Shown here piece after piece: positions 54,773 to 63,237 of a DNA stretch of 64,000 nucleotides. A program made the translations under genes and the position numbers. The DNA comes from Myxococcus stipitatus (GTDB taxonomy: Bacteria > Myxococcota > Myxococcia > Myxococcales > Myxococcaceae), in assembly GCF_021412625.1 (NCBI RefSeq), contig NZ_JAKCFI010000017.1, positions 62,001 through 126,000 of the forward strand. Direction: 5' to 3'. Position 1 is the stretch's first letter. Every line of letters begins with the position of its first letter. The notes beneath the pieces were generated by a model that was not told the DNA's origin, made no database searches, and saw only the letters and a list, made by a program, of their open reading frames with translations.

Positions 54773-54918
54773 CGGGGCCCGTGTCGCGTGCTCGCCCACG
54801 CAGGTGGGTGGCTCCGAGCGCCGTGTGGGGGGCGTGTGTCGCCCTGGCGCCACCGGCCGGGGCGCGGCGATGTGGTGAGGCCCGACGGGGCCCGGTCGCT
54901 GCGCTAGGGTGCGCGTCG

Positions 54919-56157
54919 ATGATTCGAGCCCGCCTCATCTGTTCCGAGCGTCCGGACGACCTGACCCTGGCCTTCCGCCGCATGGGCCTGCCTCGGTCGG
55001 CGCGCGAGTACCTGCTGGAGAAGGTGCCCCACGCCCAGGTGCTCGTCACCGGGCTGGAGAAGGAGGAGGGCCGCTTCCTCCAGGGGCTGCACGAGCGGTC
55101 GGAGGCGCCCGGGCGCGAGGAGTTCCCGGTCTGGGTTCCCGGCGACATGCGCACGCGGCCCGGCACGGGGCTGCTGTCCGGGCGGAGGGACCAGTTCGAG
55201 CGGTTGCTCGCGGCGGCCCGCGCGGAAGGGGGCCCGCTTTCGCGGCTGGCCCTGGCGGTGTCCCGGGCGTTGGAGGCGGACAGGCCTCCCGCGCCGCTGA
55301 CGTTGGGCGGCAGGACGTTCGAATGGGGTTCGCGGACCTACGTCATGGGCATCGTCAACGTGACGCCCGACAGCTTCTCCGACGGCGGACGGTACCTGGG
55401 GGTGGAGGCCGCCATCGCGCATGGGCTGGCCCTGGTGGGCGCGGGCGCGGACCTGCTGGACATCGGCGGCGAGTCCACGCGGCCCGGCTCCGAGGGCGTG
55501 GGCGCGGACGAGGAGCTCGCGCGGGTGCTGCCCGTCGTCCAGGGGCTGCGCGAGCGGACGGACGTGCCGTTGTCGGTGGACACCACGAAGGCGGCCGTGG
55601 CGCGAGAGGTGCTGCGCGCCGGGGCCCACCTCATCAACGACATCAGCGGCTTCGGGCTCGACCCGGACCTGCCCGCCGTGGTGGCGGAAGCGGGCGCCGC
55701 CTGTTGCCTCATGCACATGCAGGGAACGCCGAGCACCATGCAGCAGGCCCCCCACTACGACGACGTGGTGGACGAGGTGCTCGCGGTGCTGGAGGACGCG
55801 GTGTCGCGCGCGACGAGGGCGGGGGTGCCGCGCGAGCGCATCCTGCTCGACCCGGGCATCGGCTTCGGCAAGACACTCGAGCACAACCTCTACCTGCTGC
55901 GGCGGCTGGGGGAGTTGCGCGCCCCGGGGTTGCCCCTGCTGTTGGGCACCAGCCGCAAGAGCTTCCTCGGACGGCTGACGGGTGGCAGGCCACCGGCCGA
56001 GCGGCTGGCGGCGACGCTGGGGTCCGTGGCGGCGATGGCCGCGCTCGGGGGCGCGGATGTCGTGCGGGTGCATGACGTCGCGCAGACGCGGGACGCGCTG
56101 GCGGTCGCGGACGCCATCCGGCTCGCTCGGGACGGCGGCTCCCTCATGGGGAAGTAG
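54919..56157 (+). CDS. folP: Dihydropteroate synthase with N-terminal extension
   Basis: 412 residues, about 130 more than the usual enzyme. The C-terminal TIM barrel (from about 140) has all signatures: GIVNVTPDSFSDGG, DIGGESTRPGSEG, NDISGF, MHMQGTPSTMQ, DPGIGFGKTLEHN and GTSRKSFLG. It joins p-aminobenzoate to the pterin in folate synthesis and is the sulfonamide target. The N-terminal 130 residues (RPDDLTLAFRRMGLPRSAREYLLEK...) form a separate helical/beta region of unknown function seen in related bacteria. No GTG/ATG nearer to the barrel is convincing, and the extension has normal codon use, so the fusion seems real. Confidence 0.93.
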   Translation: MIRARLICSERPDDLTLAFRRMGLPRSAREYLLEKVPHAQVLVTGLEKEEGRFLQGLHERSEAPGREEFPVWVPGDMRTRPGTGLLSGRRDQFERLLAAARAEGGPLSRLALAVSRALEADRPPAPLTLGGRTFEWGSRTYVMGIVNVTPDSFSDGGRYLGVEAAIAHGLALVGAGADLLDIGGESTRPGSEGVGADEELARVLPVVQGLRERTDVPLSVDTTKAAVAREVLRAGAHLINDISGFGLDPDLPAVVAEAGAACCLMHMQGTPSTMQQAPHYDDVVDEVLAVLEDAVSRATRAGVPRERILLDPGIGFGKTLEHNLYLLRRLGELRAPGLPLLLGTSRKSFLGRLTGGRPPAERLAATLGSVAAMAALGGADVVRVHDVAQTRDALAVADAIRLARDGGSLMGK

Positions 56158-56297
56158 CGGGCGTGGCTTCAAAGCCGCGCCGGGGCTGGTATCGATTTCG
56201 CAACCGGCTGGCAGTGTCGGGTGATACAGCCTGGATGCCCGGGCCGTTGCCAGGGGGACGGCGGGGCCCTACCTTCGAGCCCCGGCGGTGGGCGGGG

Positions 56298-56303
56298 TAT
56301 AAG
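56298..56303 (+). promoter_or_regulatory. Possible -10 element before glmM
   Basis: TATAAG, five of six matches to TATAAT in an otherwise GC-rich gap, about 55 bases before the glmM start. No -35 box at proper distance, so the call is weak. Confidence 0.3.
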
Positions 56304-56360
56304 CCCCGACGTCGAGAGTCCGGCGCGGCAGGCCCGGCGTGGGAAAGGCGGAGCAGCACC

Positions 56361-57755
56361 ATGGCGTACAGGATGAACACCGCTCCCAAGGAGGAGCGGG
56401 CGTCGCAGAAGCTGTTCGGGACGGATGGTGTTCGTGGCAAGGCGAACGTCCACCCGATGACAGCGGAGGTCGCGATGCAGCTCGGACGAGCGCTCGCGTA
56501 TCTCATCCGCAACGGGCCGCACCGCCACCGCGTCATCGTGGGCAAGGACACCCGCCTGTCGGGCTACATGCTGGAGCAGGCGCTCGCCGCGGGCCTCACC
56601 TCCATGGGGGTCGACGTCGAGCTGGTGGGGCCGCTTCCGACGCCGGGCATCTCCAACCTCACCACGTCCATGCGCGCGGACGCGGGCGCGGTCATCTCCG
56701 CGTCCCACAACCCGTACGAGGACAACGGCATCAAGTTCTTCTGGCGCGACGGCTTCAAGCTGCCGGACGAGACGGAGGGGAAGATCGAGGAGCTGCTGTC
56801 CACGGGCGCCATCGACTCCATCCGGCCCACCGCGACGAAGATTGGCCGTGCCTTCCGCATGGAGGACGCGCGGGGCCGCTACATCGTCTTCCTCAAGGCG
56901 ACCTTCCCGCGCGAGCTGACGCTGGAGGGGTTGACCATCGTCGTGGACTGCGCCAACGGCGCGGCCTACAAGACGGCGCCCTCCGTGCTGGAGGAGCTGG
57001 GCGCGAAGGTCATCACGCTCGGCGTGTCGCCGGACGGCAAGAACATCAACCACAAGTGTGGCGCGCTGTTCCCGGAGAACCTGGCGCGCATGGTGCTCAA
57101 GCACGGCGCCCACCTGGGCATCGCCCTGGACGGCGACGCCGACCGCCTCATCGTCGTGGACGAGAAGGGCAAGGTCGTGGATGGCGACGCCATCATGGCC
57201 ATCTGCACGGGCGAGCTCGTGGCCCGCAAGCAGCTGAAGAAGAAGATGCTGGTGTCCACGGTGATGAGCAACGTCGGCCTGGAGCGCGCCGTGGCGCGCT
57301 GGGGCGTGAAGGTGGCTCGCACGCGCGTGGGAGACCGCTACGTCGTCGAGGAGATGCGCCGCAACGGCTACAACCTGGGTGGCGAGCAGAGCGGCCACCT
57401 CATCTTCCTGGACCACACCACGACGGGCGACGGCACCCTGGCCGCGCTCCAGCTGCTGGCCGTCATGTGCCGCGCGGGCAAGCCCCTGAGCGAGCTGGCC
57501 TCCATCTTCGAGCCCGTGCCCCAGACGCTGGTCAACGTGGTGGTGAAGCAGAAGAAGGAGCTGGGCGAGCTGCCGGACGTGATGAAGGTCATCAAGGCCG
57601 TGGAGCAGAAGCTGGGCAACTCGGGCCGCGTCCTCGTCCGCTTCTCCGGCACCGAGCCCAAGGCGCGCGTCCTCGTCGAGGGCGAGGACGCCACGCGCAA
57701 CGACGCGTTCGCGAAGGAGATCGCCGACGCGCTCGCCAAGGCGCTCAACCGCTGA
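56361..57755 (+). CDS. glmM: Phosphoglucosamine mutase
   Basis: 464 residues. GlmM converts glucosamine-6-phosphate to glucosamine-1-phosphate for peptidoglycan and LPS. The phosphoserine loop is ISASHNP (Ser about 115), the metal loop DGDADR, the sugar loop GGEQSGH and the phosphate-binding loop RFSGTEPKARVLVEG. ATG 56361 follows GGAG by eight bases; an ATG 12 bases later is possible. In many delta-proteobacteria cdaA and ybbR stand between folP and glmM; here there is only a 203-base gap. Confidence 0.97.
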   Translation: MAYRMNTAPKEERASQKLFGTDGVRGKANVHPMTAEVAMQLGRALAYLIRNGPHRHRVIVGKDTRLSGYMLEQALAAGLTSMGVDVELVGPLPTPGISNLTTSMRADAGAVISASHNPYEDNGIKFFWRDGFKLPDETEGKIEELLSTGAIDSIRPTATKIGRAFRMEDARGRYIVFLKATFPRELTLEGLTIVVDCANGAAYKTAPSVLEELGAKVITLGVSPDGKNINHKCGALFPENLARMVLKHGAHLGIALDGDADRLIVVDEKGKVVDGDAIMAICTGELVARKQLKKKMLVSTVMSNVGLERAVARWGVKVARTRVGDRYVVEEMRRNGYNLGGEQSGHLIFLDHTTTGDGTLAALQLLAVMCRAGKPLSELASIFEPVPQTLVNVVVKQKKELGELPDVMKVIKAVEQKLGNSGRVLVRFSGTEPKARVLVEGEDATRNDAFAKEIADALAKALNR

Positions 57756-57785
57756 GCGGCGTCACACGAGGGTGAGCACCCCGAG

Positions 57786-57822
57786 CGGGTCCGGACGTCA
57801 CGTCCGGGCCCGTTCTCGTCTT
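57786..57822 (+). terminator. Intrinsic terminator after glmM
   Basis: CGGGTCCGGACG (57786-57797) pairs over 12 positions with CGTCCGGGCCCG (57801-57812), three-base loop, followed by TTCTCGTCTT. It lies between convergent genes and may serve both. Confidence 0.75.
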
Positions 57823-57862
57823 GCGCGTGTTCGTGGGGCGCGGACGCGGCGGTGCGCCTTCG

Positions 57863-59797
57863 CTAGTAGAGCTCGAGCGCCACGAGGTCCTGCTGGACGC
57901 TCTGTCCCCCGGTGCCCGAGAAGGGTTGGGCCTCGCTCCTCGTGTTGAAGAGCTTGATGGTGCCCTGACCGGGAGGGACCTGGAGGACATAGGTGCCGTC
58001 GGGGTGGATGGGACCGACGTGCCAGGCGCCGTTCATCTCCACGTGGACCTGACCCGCCTCCAGGTTCCGGCCTCGCGTGTCCTTCACGGTGCCCCTCAAG
58101 GTGAGTCCAGGCGTGACCTGGATCCGGACGCTGGTTGCCCCTTTCGGGACATGGCGCCGCGTGTTCGGCCAATCCGGATGCTCGACCTCCAGGTCGAAGG
58201 CCTCCGCGGGAGCGGTGCGCAGGTAGATGCTCCCGTCGGGGAGCACCCATCCGACACACAGCCTTTCGCCGTTGTAGGAATGATCGCCCGTCTCGCGGCA
58301 GAGCAGCTCCGCTCCCGAGAGACCTCGTCCGTCGGGTGTCTCGACCTTCCCTGTCAGGAGCCGGGTCTTCATGGCGCGGGCCTTCGAGGTGGCCTCGGGC
58401 ACCTTCGGAGCGCGCTTCAACGTGAAACGCAGGGGGGCTTGCAGGGGGAGTTCGATGGAGCGCGTCTGGTCCTCGTAGCCCTTGCTCGACGCACGGATCC
58501 GCAGCGTGCCCGCCGGAAGGTGGGGGAGGGTGAACTTGCCCGGGGGAACCTGTCGCGAGAGCCAGAACGGCGGCCCCGGGTTCTTGTCGTCAGGGCTCGA
58601 CTGGTCGACGAGCACATGCCCGCGGAGAGGCCTTCCTCGTGCGTCGGACAGGGACCCCTCCAGGGAGAAGGGCCTCGGTGGGTTGATGTCGAGCGTGGCC
58701 GACTGTCCGCCCACGTCGATCCGCTGCTTCAGGTACAGCTCCTCCTCGTCGCCGAGGCGCTCCAGGGTGAGGGTGTAGCGCCCCGCCACGACGTTCGTGA
58801 ACGTGACCGAGGCCTGCTCGGCCGGACGGAGCTTCCTCCCGTACGGGCGCACCCCGGGTTGGTCCACAGGGCCTGCGAGGCGGACGAACTCGTGTTTCAC
58901 GGCCGCCTCCTTGGGCGCCGTGATGCGGACGGTGACGTCCACGCCCGCCGGGAGGACCCAGCGGACCTCCTCGCCAGGAACGACGACCTCTCCGCTCAGG
59001 GTGTGATGTTCCCGGGCGTCCAGGAGGAAGGTGTACCGGCCGGGTTCGAGGTCGGTCACCGCGAAGCGACCCCTGTCATCCGTGCGGGTGGACATCGCGG
59101 GGGCACCCACGCAGGACATGGGATAGCCCGGTTGTCCGTAGCGTTTGAGGTGGACGCCGACGCGCGGTACCGGTCGCCCTTCGCTGTCGACGATGGCGCC
59201 GCGCAGGGACTCCGAGCGTCGGAGCGTCACCTCCAGCACCCCGCTGGCGGGCTCGTGGACGGTCCTCCATGGCAGATGCGCGGGGGCCTCGAGCGCGACA
59301 GCGACGGGGGAGAAGCCCGTCATCGGCAGCTCGAACCGGCCATCCGCCCCGGTGCGTGCCTCGTGGGTGTCACCGAAGGCGTTCACGCCATACACGCCGG
59401 CCTTCACCTGGACTCCCGCGAGAGGCGCGCCGTCGGCCCCTCGTACGAGTCCCTTCAACACGCGAGGGGGACCGAGCTCGACGACCACGTCCCGTTCGTC
59501 CTCGGTCACCACCGCGACGGACCGCTCCGCCACGTCTTCTCCCCGTGAGGCCGTCAGCGTCCACCACTCGCTGGCGAGCCCTCGGAACACGAAGTGGCCT
59601 CGGGCGTCCGTCCGCGCGGCGCGGCTTTGGTCCTCGTGGGTCGCCCGGACCTCGAGGTTCGCCACCGGGCCCGTGCTCGCCACGACCACGCCCTCGATGG
59701 TCCGGGTGTCGGAGCCCGAAGCCGGGCTCGCGGTGGCCACCGTGGCGAGAAGCCAGCACAGCACCCAGGAGACTCGGTTCCAGGACGAGAGGGGCAT
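57863..59797 (-). CDS. Exported protein of carboxypeptidase-regulatory-like repeats
   Basis: 644 residues. A signal peptide (about 1-28, ending SPASG) precedes six to seven Ig-like units of the CarboxypepD_reg type (IEGVVVASTGPVANLEVRA, LKGLVRGADGAPLAGVQV, LRGAIVDSEGRPVPRVGV, LEGSLSDARGRPLRGHVL, LTGKVETPDGRGLSGAEL, LRGTVKDTRGRNLEAGQV). No enzyme domain follows. It is of the same architecture as the 993-residue protein at 27890 but too different to be a recent copy. It interrupts the housekeeping block glmM-pdxJ on the opposite strand, which suggests a later insertion in this lineage. Confidence 0.85.
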   Translation of the reverse strand: MPLSSWNRVSWVLCWLLATVATASPASGSDTRTIEGVVVASTGPVANLEVRATHEDQSRAARTDARGHFVFRGLASEWWTLTASRGEDVAERSVAVVTEDERDVVVELGPPRVLKGLVRGADGAPLAGVQVKAGVYGVNAFGDTHEARTGADGRFELPMTGFSPVAVALEAPAHLPWRTVHEPASGVLEVTLRRSESLRGAIVDSEGRPVPRVGVHLKRYGQPGYPMSCVGAPAMSTRTDDRGRFAVTDLEPGRYTFLLDAREHHTLSGEVVVPGEEVRWVLPAGVDVTVRITAPKEAAVKHEFVRLAGPVDQPGVRPYGRKLRPAEQASVTFTNVVAGRYTLTLERLGDEEELYLKQRIDVGGQSATLDINPPRPFSLEGSLSDARGRPLRGHVLVDQSSPDDKNPGPPFWLSRQVPPGKFTLPHLPAGTLRIRASSKGYEDQTRSIELPLQAPLRFTLKRAPKVPEATSKARAMKTRLLTGKVETPDGRGLSGAELLCRETGDHSYNGERLCVGWVLPDGSIYLRTAPAEAFDLEVEHPDWPNTRRHVPKGATSVRIQVTPGLTLRGTVKDTRGRNLEAGQVHVEMNGAWHVGPIHPDGTYVLQVPPGQGTIKLFNTRSEAQPFSGTGGQSVQQDLVALELY

Positions 59798-59964
59798 GGT
59801 GACCGGACACTCTACCCGGTGTGAGCCGACGGAAGCGGACAGCGCCCCGCTGGCGGGGTGCTCACGGCGGTTGACTTCCAGACGCTGGCCGCGATTAGAG
59901 GGACCGGCGCGTGCCGGGGCCCCCGACAATCCCGGCCCCGCGCGTCAAGCGAGGTGCGGTCGAG

Positions 59965-60690
59965 ATGGGACAGCGACTGGGTGTCAACGTGGACCATGTG
60001 GCGACGCTGCGGCAGGCGCGGCGGACCACGTATCCGGATCCGGTGACGGCCGCCGCCATGGCGGAGCTGGCCGGCGCGCAGCAGATCACCATCCACCTGC
60101 GCGAGGACCGGCGTCACATCCAGGACCGTGACCTGCGAATCCTGCGGGAGACGGTGCAGACCCTGCTCAACCTGGAGATGGCCGCCACCGCGGAGATGGT
60201 GAAGATCGCCTACGAGCACAAGCCGGACGTCGTCACGCTGGTGCCCGAGCGCCGCGAGGAGCTCACCACCGAGGGTGGCCTGGAGGTCGCCGGCCAGCGC
60301 GAGCACGTCGCGAAGATCATCAAGAACCTCAAGGACGGGGAGATCGCCGTCTCGCTGTTCATCGACCCGGACCTGGACCAGGTGCGCGCGGCGCACAAGG
60401 TGAACGCGGACCGCATCGAGCTGCACACGGGCCGCTACTGCGAGGCGCGCAACGAGAAGGAGCGCGCGAGGGAGCTGGCGCGCATCGTCGACGCGGCCAA
60501 GGCCGGCACCAAGCTGGGCCTGGGCGTGGCCGCGGGCCACGGGCTCAACTACGACAACGTGCAGGCCATCGCCCGCATCTCGGAGATCGACGAGCTGAAC
60601 ATCGGCCACTCCATCGTCGCGCGCGCGGTGCTGGTGGGCTTCGACCGGGCGGTCCGGGAGATGCTCGACCTGATGCGCAACCCGGGGTAG
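59965..60690 (+). CDS. pdxJ: Pyridoxine 5'-phosphate synthase
   Basis: 241 residues, the usual length. It closes the pyridoxine ring from 1-deoxyxylulose-5-phosphate and 3-amino-2-oxopropyl phosphate. Signatures VNVDHVATLRQAR, IHLREDRRHI, VPERREELTTEGG and GLGVAAGHGLNYDN are intact. ATG 59965 is preceded by GAGGTG; a longer open frame upstream (from 59911) has no homology. It makes the cofactor (PLP) used by KamDE. acpS follows after six bases. Confidence 0.97.
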   Translation: MGQRLGVNVDHVATLRQARRTTYPDPVTAAAMAELAGAQQITIHLREDRRHIQDRDLRILRETVQTLLNLEMAATAEMVKIAYEHKPDVVTLVPERREELTTEGGLEVAGQREHVAKIIKNLKDGEIAVSLFIDPDLDQVRAAHKVNADRIELHTGRYCEARNEKERARELARIVDAAKAGTKLGLGVAAGHGLNYDNVQAIARISEIDELNIGHSIVARAVLVGFDRAVREMLDLMRNPG

Positions 60691-60696
60691 CGCGCC

Positions 60697-61077
60697 ATGG
60701 GCATCCTCGGGCTGGGCCTGGACATCTGCTCCATCTCGCGCATCCAGCGCATCATGGACGGGCCGCGCGCCGAGGCCTTCCTGAACCGCGTCTACACGGA
60801 GGCGGAGCGTGCCCTGTGTGGCCAGCGCCATGACGCCGCCAGCGCCTACGCCGCGCGCTTCGCCGCCAAGGAGGCGTTGGTGAAGGCGTTGGGCGCGCCC
60901 CCCGGCATCCGGTGGAAGGACATGGAGGTGCGGCGCGACGGTGGCGCGCCGTACTTCGCGTTGTCCGGCGTGGCGCGGGAGGTGATGGAGGCCCGAGGGC
61001 TGGAGGCCTTCCTCGCGCTGACCCATGACGCCGACGTGGCCGCCGCCACGGTGGTGCTCCAGAAGAAGGAGAGCTGA
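60697..61077 (+). CDS. acpS: Holo-[acyl-carrier-protein] synthase
   Basis: 126 residues. AcpS moves 4'-phosphopantetheine from CoA to ACP. The magnesium-binding Asp (about 9, GLGLDICSI) and Glu (about 59, FAAKEALVKALG) are in place. It is in the classical pdxJ-acpS order and three bases before nnrD. Confidence 0.97.
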   Translation: MGILGLGLDICSISRIQRIMDGPRAEAFLNRVYTEAERALCGQRHDAASAYAARFAAKEALVKALGAPPGIRWKDMEVRRDGGAPYFALSGVAREVMEARGLEAFLALTHDADVAAATVVLQKKES

Positions 61078-61080
61078 CCC

Positions 61081-62616
61081 ATGCTGCGAGTCCTCACCGC
61101 CGCCCAGATGCGTCAGGCCGAACAGGCCGCGGAGCAACGTCACGGCATGCCCTCGTCGCTGCTGATGGAGAACGCGGGGCGGGGGATGGCGGACGTGGCG
61201 CGAGGACTGGCGGGGCCCTCGGGACGCTTCGTCGTCCTGTGCGGTCCCGGCAACAACGGCGGGGATGGGCTCGTCGCGGCCCGCTTCCTCCAGGCGGCGG
61301 GCGCGATCGTCCACGTGGTGCTGGTGGGCGACAGCGCGAAGCTGACGCCCGAGGCGCGGCGCAACCTGGAGGCGCTGAAGGGCTTCGGGGTCGTGCCCCG
61401 GTCCCTGGAGGCGGTGGGCGAGCCGGGCACGGGCGACGTGGTGGTGGACGCGCTGTTCGGCACGGGGTTGAGCCGGGCGCCGGCGGGGGCCTTCGCGGAG
61501 GCCATCTCCGCCCTCCTCCGCTGGCGTGGCGCGGGGGCGAAGGTGGTGGCGGCGGACGTGCCGTCCGGCCTCCAGAGCGACACCGGTCAGGCCTTCGCGC
61601 CGTGCGCGCAAGCGGACGTCACCGTGGCGTTCGGCTTCCTCAAGCCGGGGCAGGTGCTGGAGCCCGGGGCCTCGCTCTGCGGGCACGTGCGGCGGGTGGA
61701 TATCGGCATGGGGGGCGCGGCGTCGCGCGAGGTGACGGGCCCGTCGCTGCTGCGCGTGGAGGAGTCCGACGCGCGCGGCGCGCTGCCCGTGCGCAAGGCG
61801 GACACGCACAAGGGCACCTACGGACACGTGCTCGTCGTGGCCGGCAGCCGGGGCAAGACGGGCGCCGCGGCGCTGGTGTCGAAGGCGGCGCTGCGCTCCG
61901 GCGCGGGCCTGGTCACCGTGGCCACGCGCTCGGATGTCCTGGACGCCGTGCAGGCGCACTCGGCGGAGATCATGGGCATCCCCCTGGAGGCGGCCGGGCC
62001 GCTCGGGCTGGGAGACCTGGAGGCGCTGCTGGCCGCCGCCGAGGGCAAGGACGCGCTCGTCATGGGACCGGGAATCCCGCGCGGCCCGGGGACGGGGGCG
62101 CTCATCGGTGAGCTCGTCTCGCGATTGGAGATGCCGGTCGTGCTGGACGCGGACGCGCTCAACGCCGTGGCGGAGGACCTGTCCGTGCTGCGGCGGGCGA
62201 AGGGGCCCATCGTCCTGACGCCGCATCCGGGGGAGATGTCCCGACTGGTGGGCAGGTCGACCCGGGAGGTCCAGTCCCATCGCCTGGAGGTCGTGGGTCG
62301 ACTCGCGACGGGGCTCGGCGTGACGGTGGTGCTCAAGGGCGACCGGACGCTGACGGCGGCCCCGGATGGCCGGGTGTTCGTCAACACCACGGGCAATCCC
62401 GGCATGGCGACGGGGGGCTCCGGGGACGTGCTGTCCGGCGTGGTGGGGGCGCTGCTCGCGCAGGCGCTGCCGCTGCCGGACGCGGCCTGGGCGGGCGTGT
62501 ACGCGCACGGGCTCGCGGGAGACCTGGCCGCCGCGCGGCGGGGACAGCTGGGGCTGGTGGCGGGAGACTTGATCGAACAGGGCCTCTGCGAGGTCTGGGT
62601 GAGGTGGGGGCGATGA
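61081..62616 (+). CDS. nnrD: Bifunctional NAD(P)H-hydrate epimerase / ADP-dependent dehydratase
   Basis: 511 residues, a fusion of the YjeF N-terminal epimerase domain (about 1-215; MENAGRGMADVA, CGPGNNGGDGLVAAR) and the C-terminal ribokinase-like dehydratase domain (about 230-500; GSRGKTGAAAL, GPGIPRGPGTG, LTPHPGEMSRL, NTTGNPGMATGGSGDVLSG). It repairs damaged NAD(P)H hydrates. The stop overlaps tsaE as ATGA, the same coupling seen in E. coli. Confidence 0.96.
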   Translation: MLRVLTAAQMRQAEQAAEQRHGMPSSLLMENAGRGMADVARGLAGPSGRFVVLCGPGNNGGDGLVAARFLQAAGAIVHVVLVGDSAKLTPEARRNLEALKGFGVVPRSLEAVGEPGTGDVVVDALFGTGLSRAPAGAFAEAISALLRWRGAGAKVVAADVPSGLQSDTGQAFAPCAQADVTVAFGFLKPGQVLEPGASLCGHVRRVDIGMGGAASREVTGPSLLRVEESDARGALPVRKADTHKGTYGHVLVVAGSRGKTGAAALVSKAALRSGAGLVTVATRSDVLDAVQAHSAEIMGIPLEAAGPLGLGDLEALLAAAEGKDALVMGPGIPRGPGTGALIGELVSRLEMPVVLDADALNAVAEDLSVLRRAKGPIVLTPHPGEMSRLVGRSTREVQSHRLEVVGRLATGLGVTVVLKGDRTLTAAPDGRVFVNTTGNPGMATGGSGDVLSGVVGALLAQALPLPDAAWAGVYAHGLAGDLAAARRGQLGLVAGDLIEQGLCEVWVRWGR

Positions 62617-63092
62617 GCGCCGTGGAGGTCGTGACGCGGACCGTGCAACTGGAGTCTCCCGACGAGACACACCGGTTGGGGGTGCGCCTGGGCGGCTTGC
62701 TGGAGTCGGGTGACTTCGTGGGCCTCGTCGGCGACCTGGGCGCGGGCAAGACGCACCTGGTGCGGGGCGTGGCCGAGGGCGCGCGCGTCCCGCGGTCGGA
62801 GGTGGCCAGCCCCACGTTCGCCATCGTGTATCCCTATTCGGGGCGGATCCCGCTGTACCACGCCGACCTGTACCGGCTGACGGGCTACGACGACCTCTAC
62901 GCCACCGGCTTCATGGACCTGGTGGGAGGGGAGGGCGCGGTGCTGGTGGAGTGGCTGGACCGCGTCCCGGAGGCCGCGCCTCGGGAGTACCTGCGCGTGA
63001 CGCTCAGCCACGCGGGGGGCGAGGCCCGTCGGCTCGTCGCGGAGGCGTTCGGAGCGCGTCCCAGCGCGCTCCTGGCGGCGTGGCTTCCATAG
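62613..63092 (+). CDS. tsaE: tRNA threonylcarbamoyladenosine biosynthesis ATPase TsaE
   Basis: 159 residues. TsaE is the ATPase that cycles the TsaB-TsaD complex in t6A37 formation. The P-loop GDLGAGKT (40-47), switch region VASPTFAIV, YHADLYRL and the catalytic EWLDRVP are present. ATG 62613 overlaps the nnrD stop; an earlier in-frame ATG at 62604 lies inside nnrD and is less likely. Confidence 0.96.
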   Translation: MSAVEVVTRTVQLESPDETHRLGVRLGGLLESGDFVGLVGDLGAGKTHLVRGVAEGARVPRSEVASPTFAIVYPYSGRIPLYHADLYRLTGYDDLYATGFMDLVGGEGAVLVEWLDRVPEAAPREYLRVTLSHAGGEARRLVAEAFGARPSALLAAWLP

Positions 63093-63117
63093 TCTCCGTC
63101 ATGCCGTCGTGCTACGG

Positions 63118-63225
63118 GTGAGCCGTCGAGGTCATCTCGGCTTCTGGCTTCTGGAGCGCGTGGAGAAGCTCCAGCGCAAGCTCGCGCCTCACCTCCGGGA
63201 GCTCCAGCCGCCCCCGGTTCGTTGA
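63118..63225 (+). CDS. Possible very small protein or gene remnant after tsaE
   Basis: A GTG-started frame of 35 codons with genome-like codon use reads as an amphipathic helix (HLGFWLLERVEKLQRKLA) and a Pro-rich end. It has no good ribosome site or family. It may be a real micro-protein, the worn end of a lost gene, or chance. It ends 12 bases before the convergent amidotransferase gene. Confidence 0.25.
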   Translation: MSRRGHLGFWLLERVEKLQRKLAPHLRELQPPPVR

Positions 63226-63237
63226 AAGGCGCCTGCG

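Noticed and set aside
57863..59929. Start of the repeat protein at 59929
   Set aside because: The extra 44 residues have no family pattern and precede a normal signal peptide that starts at 59797.
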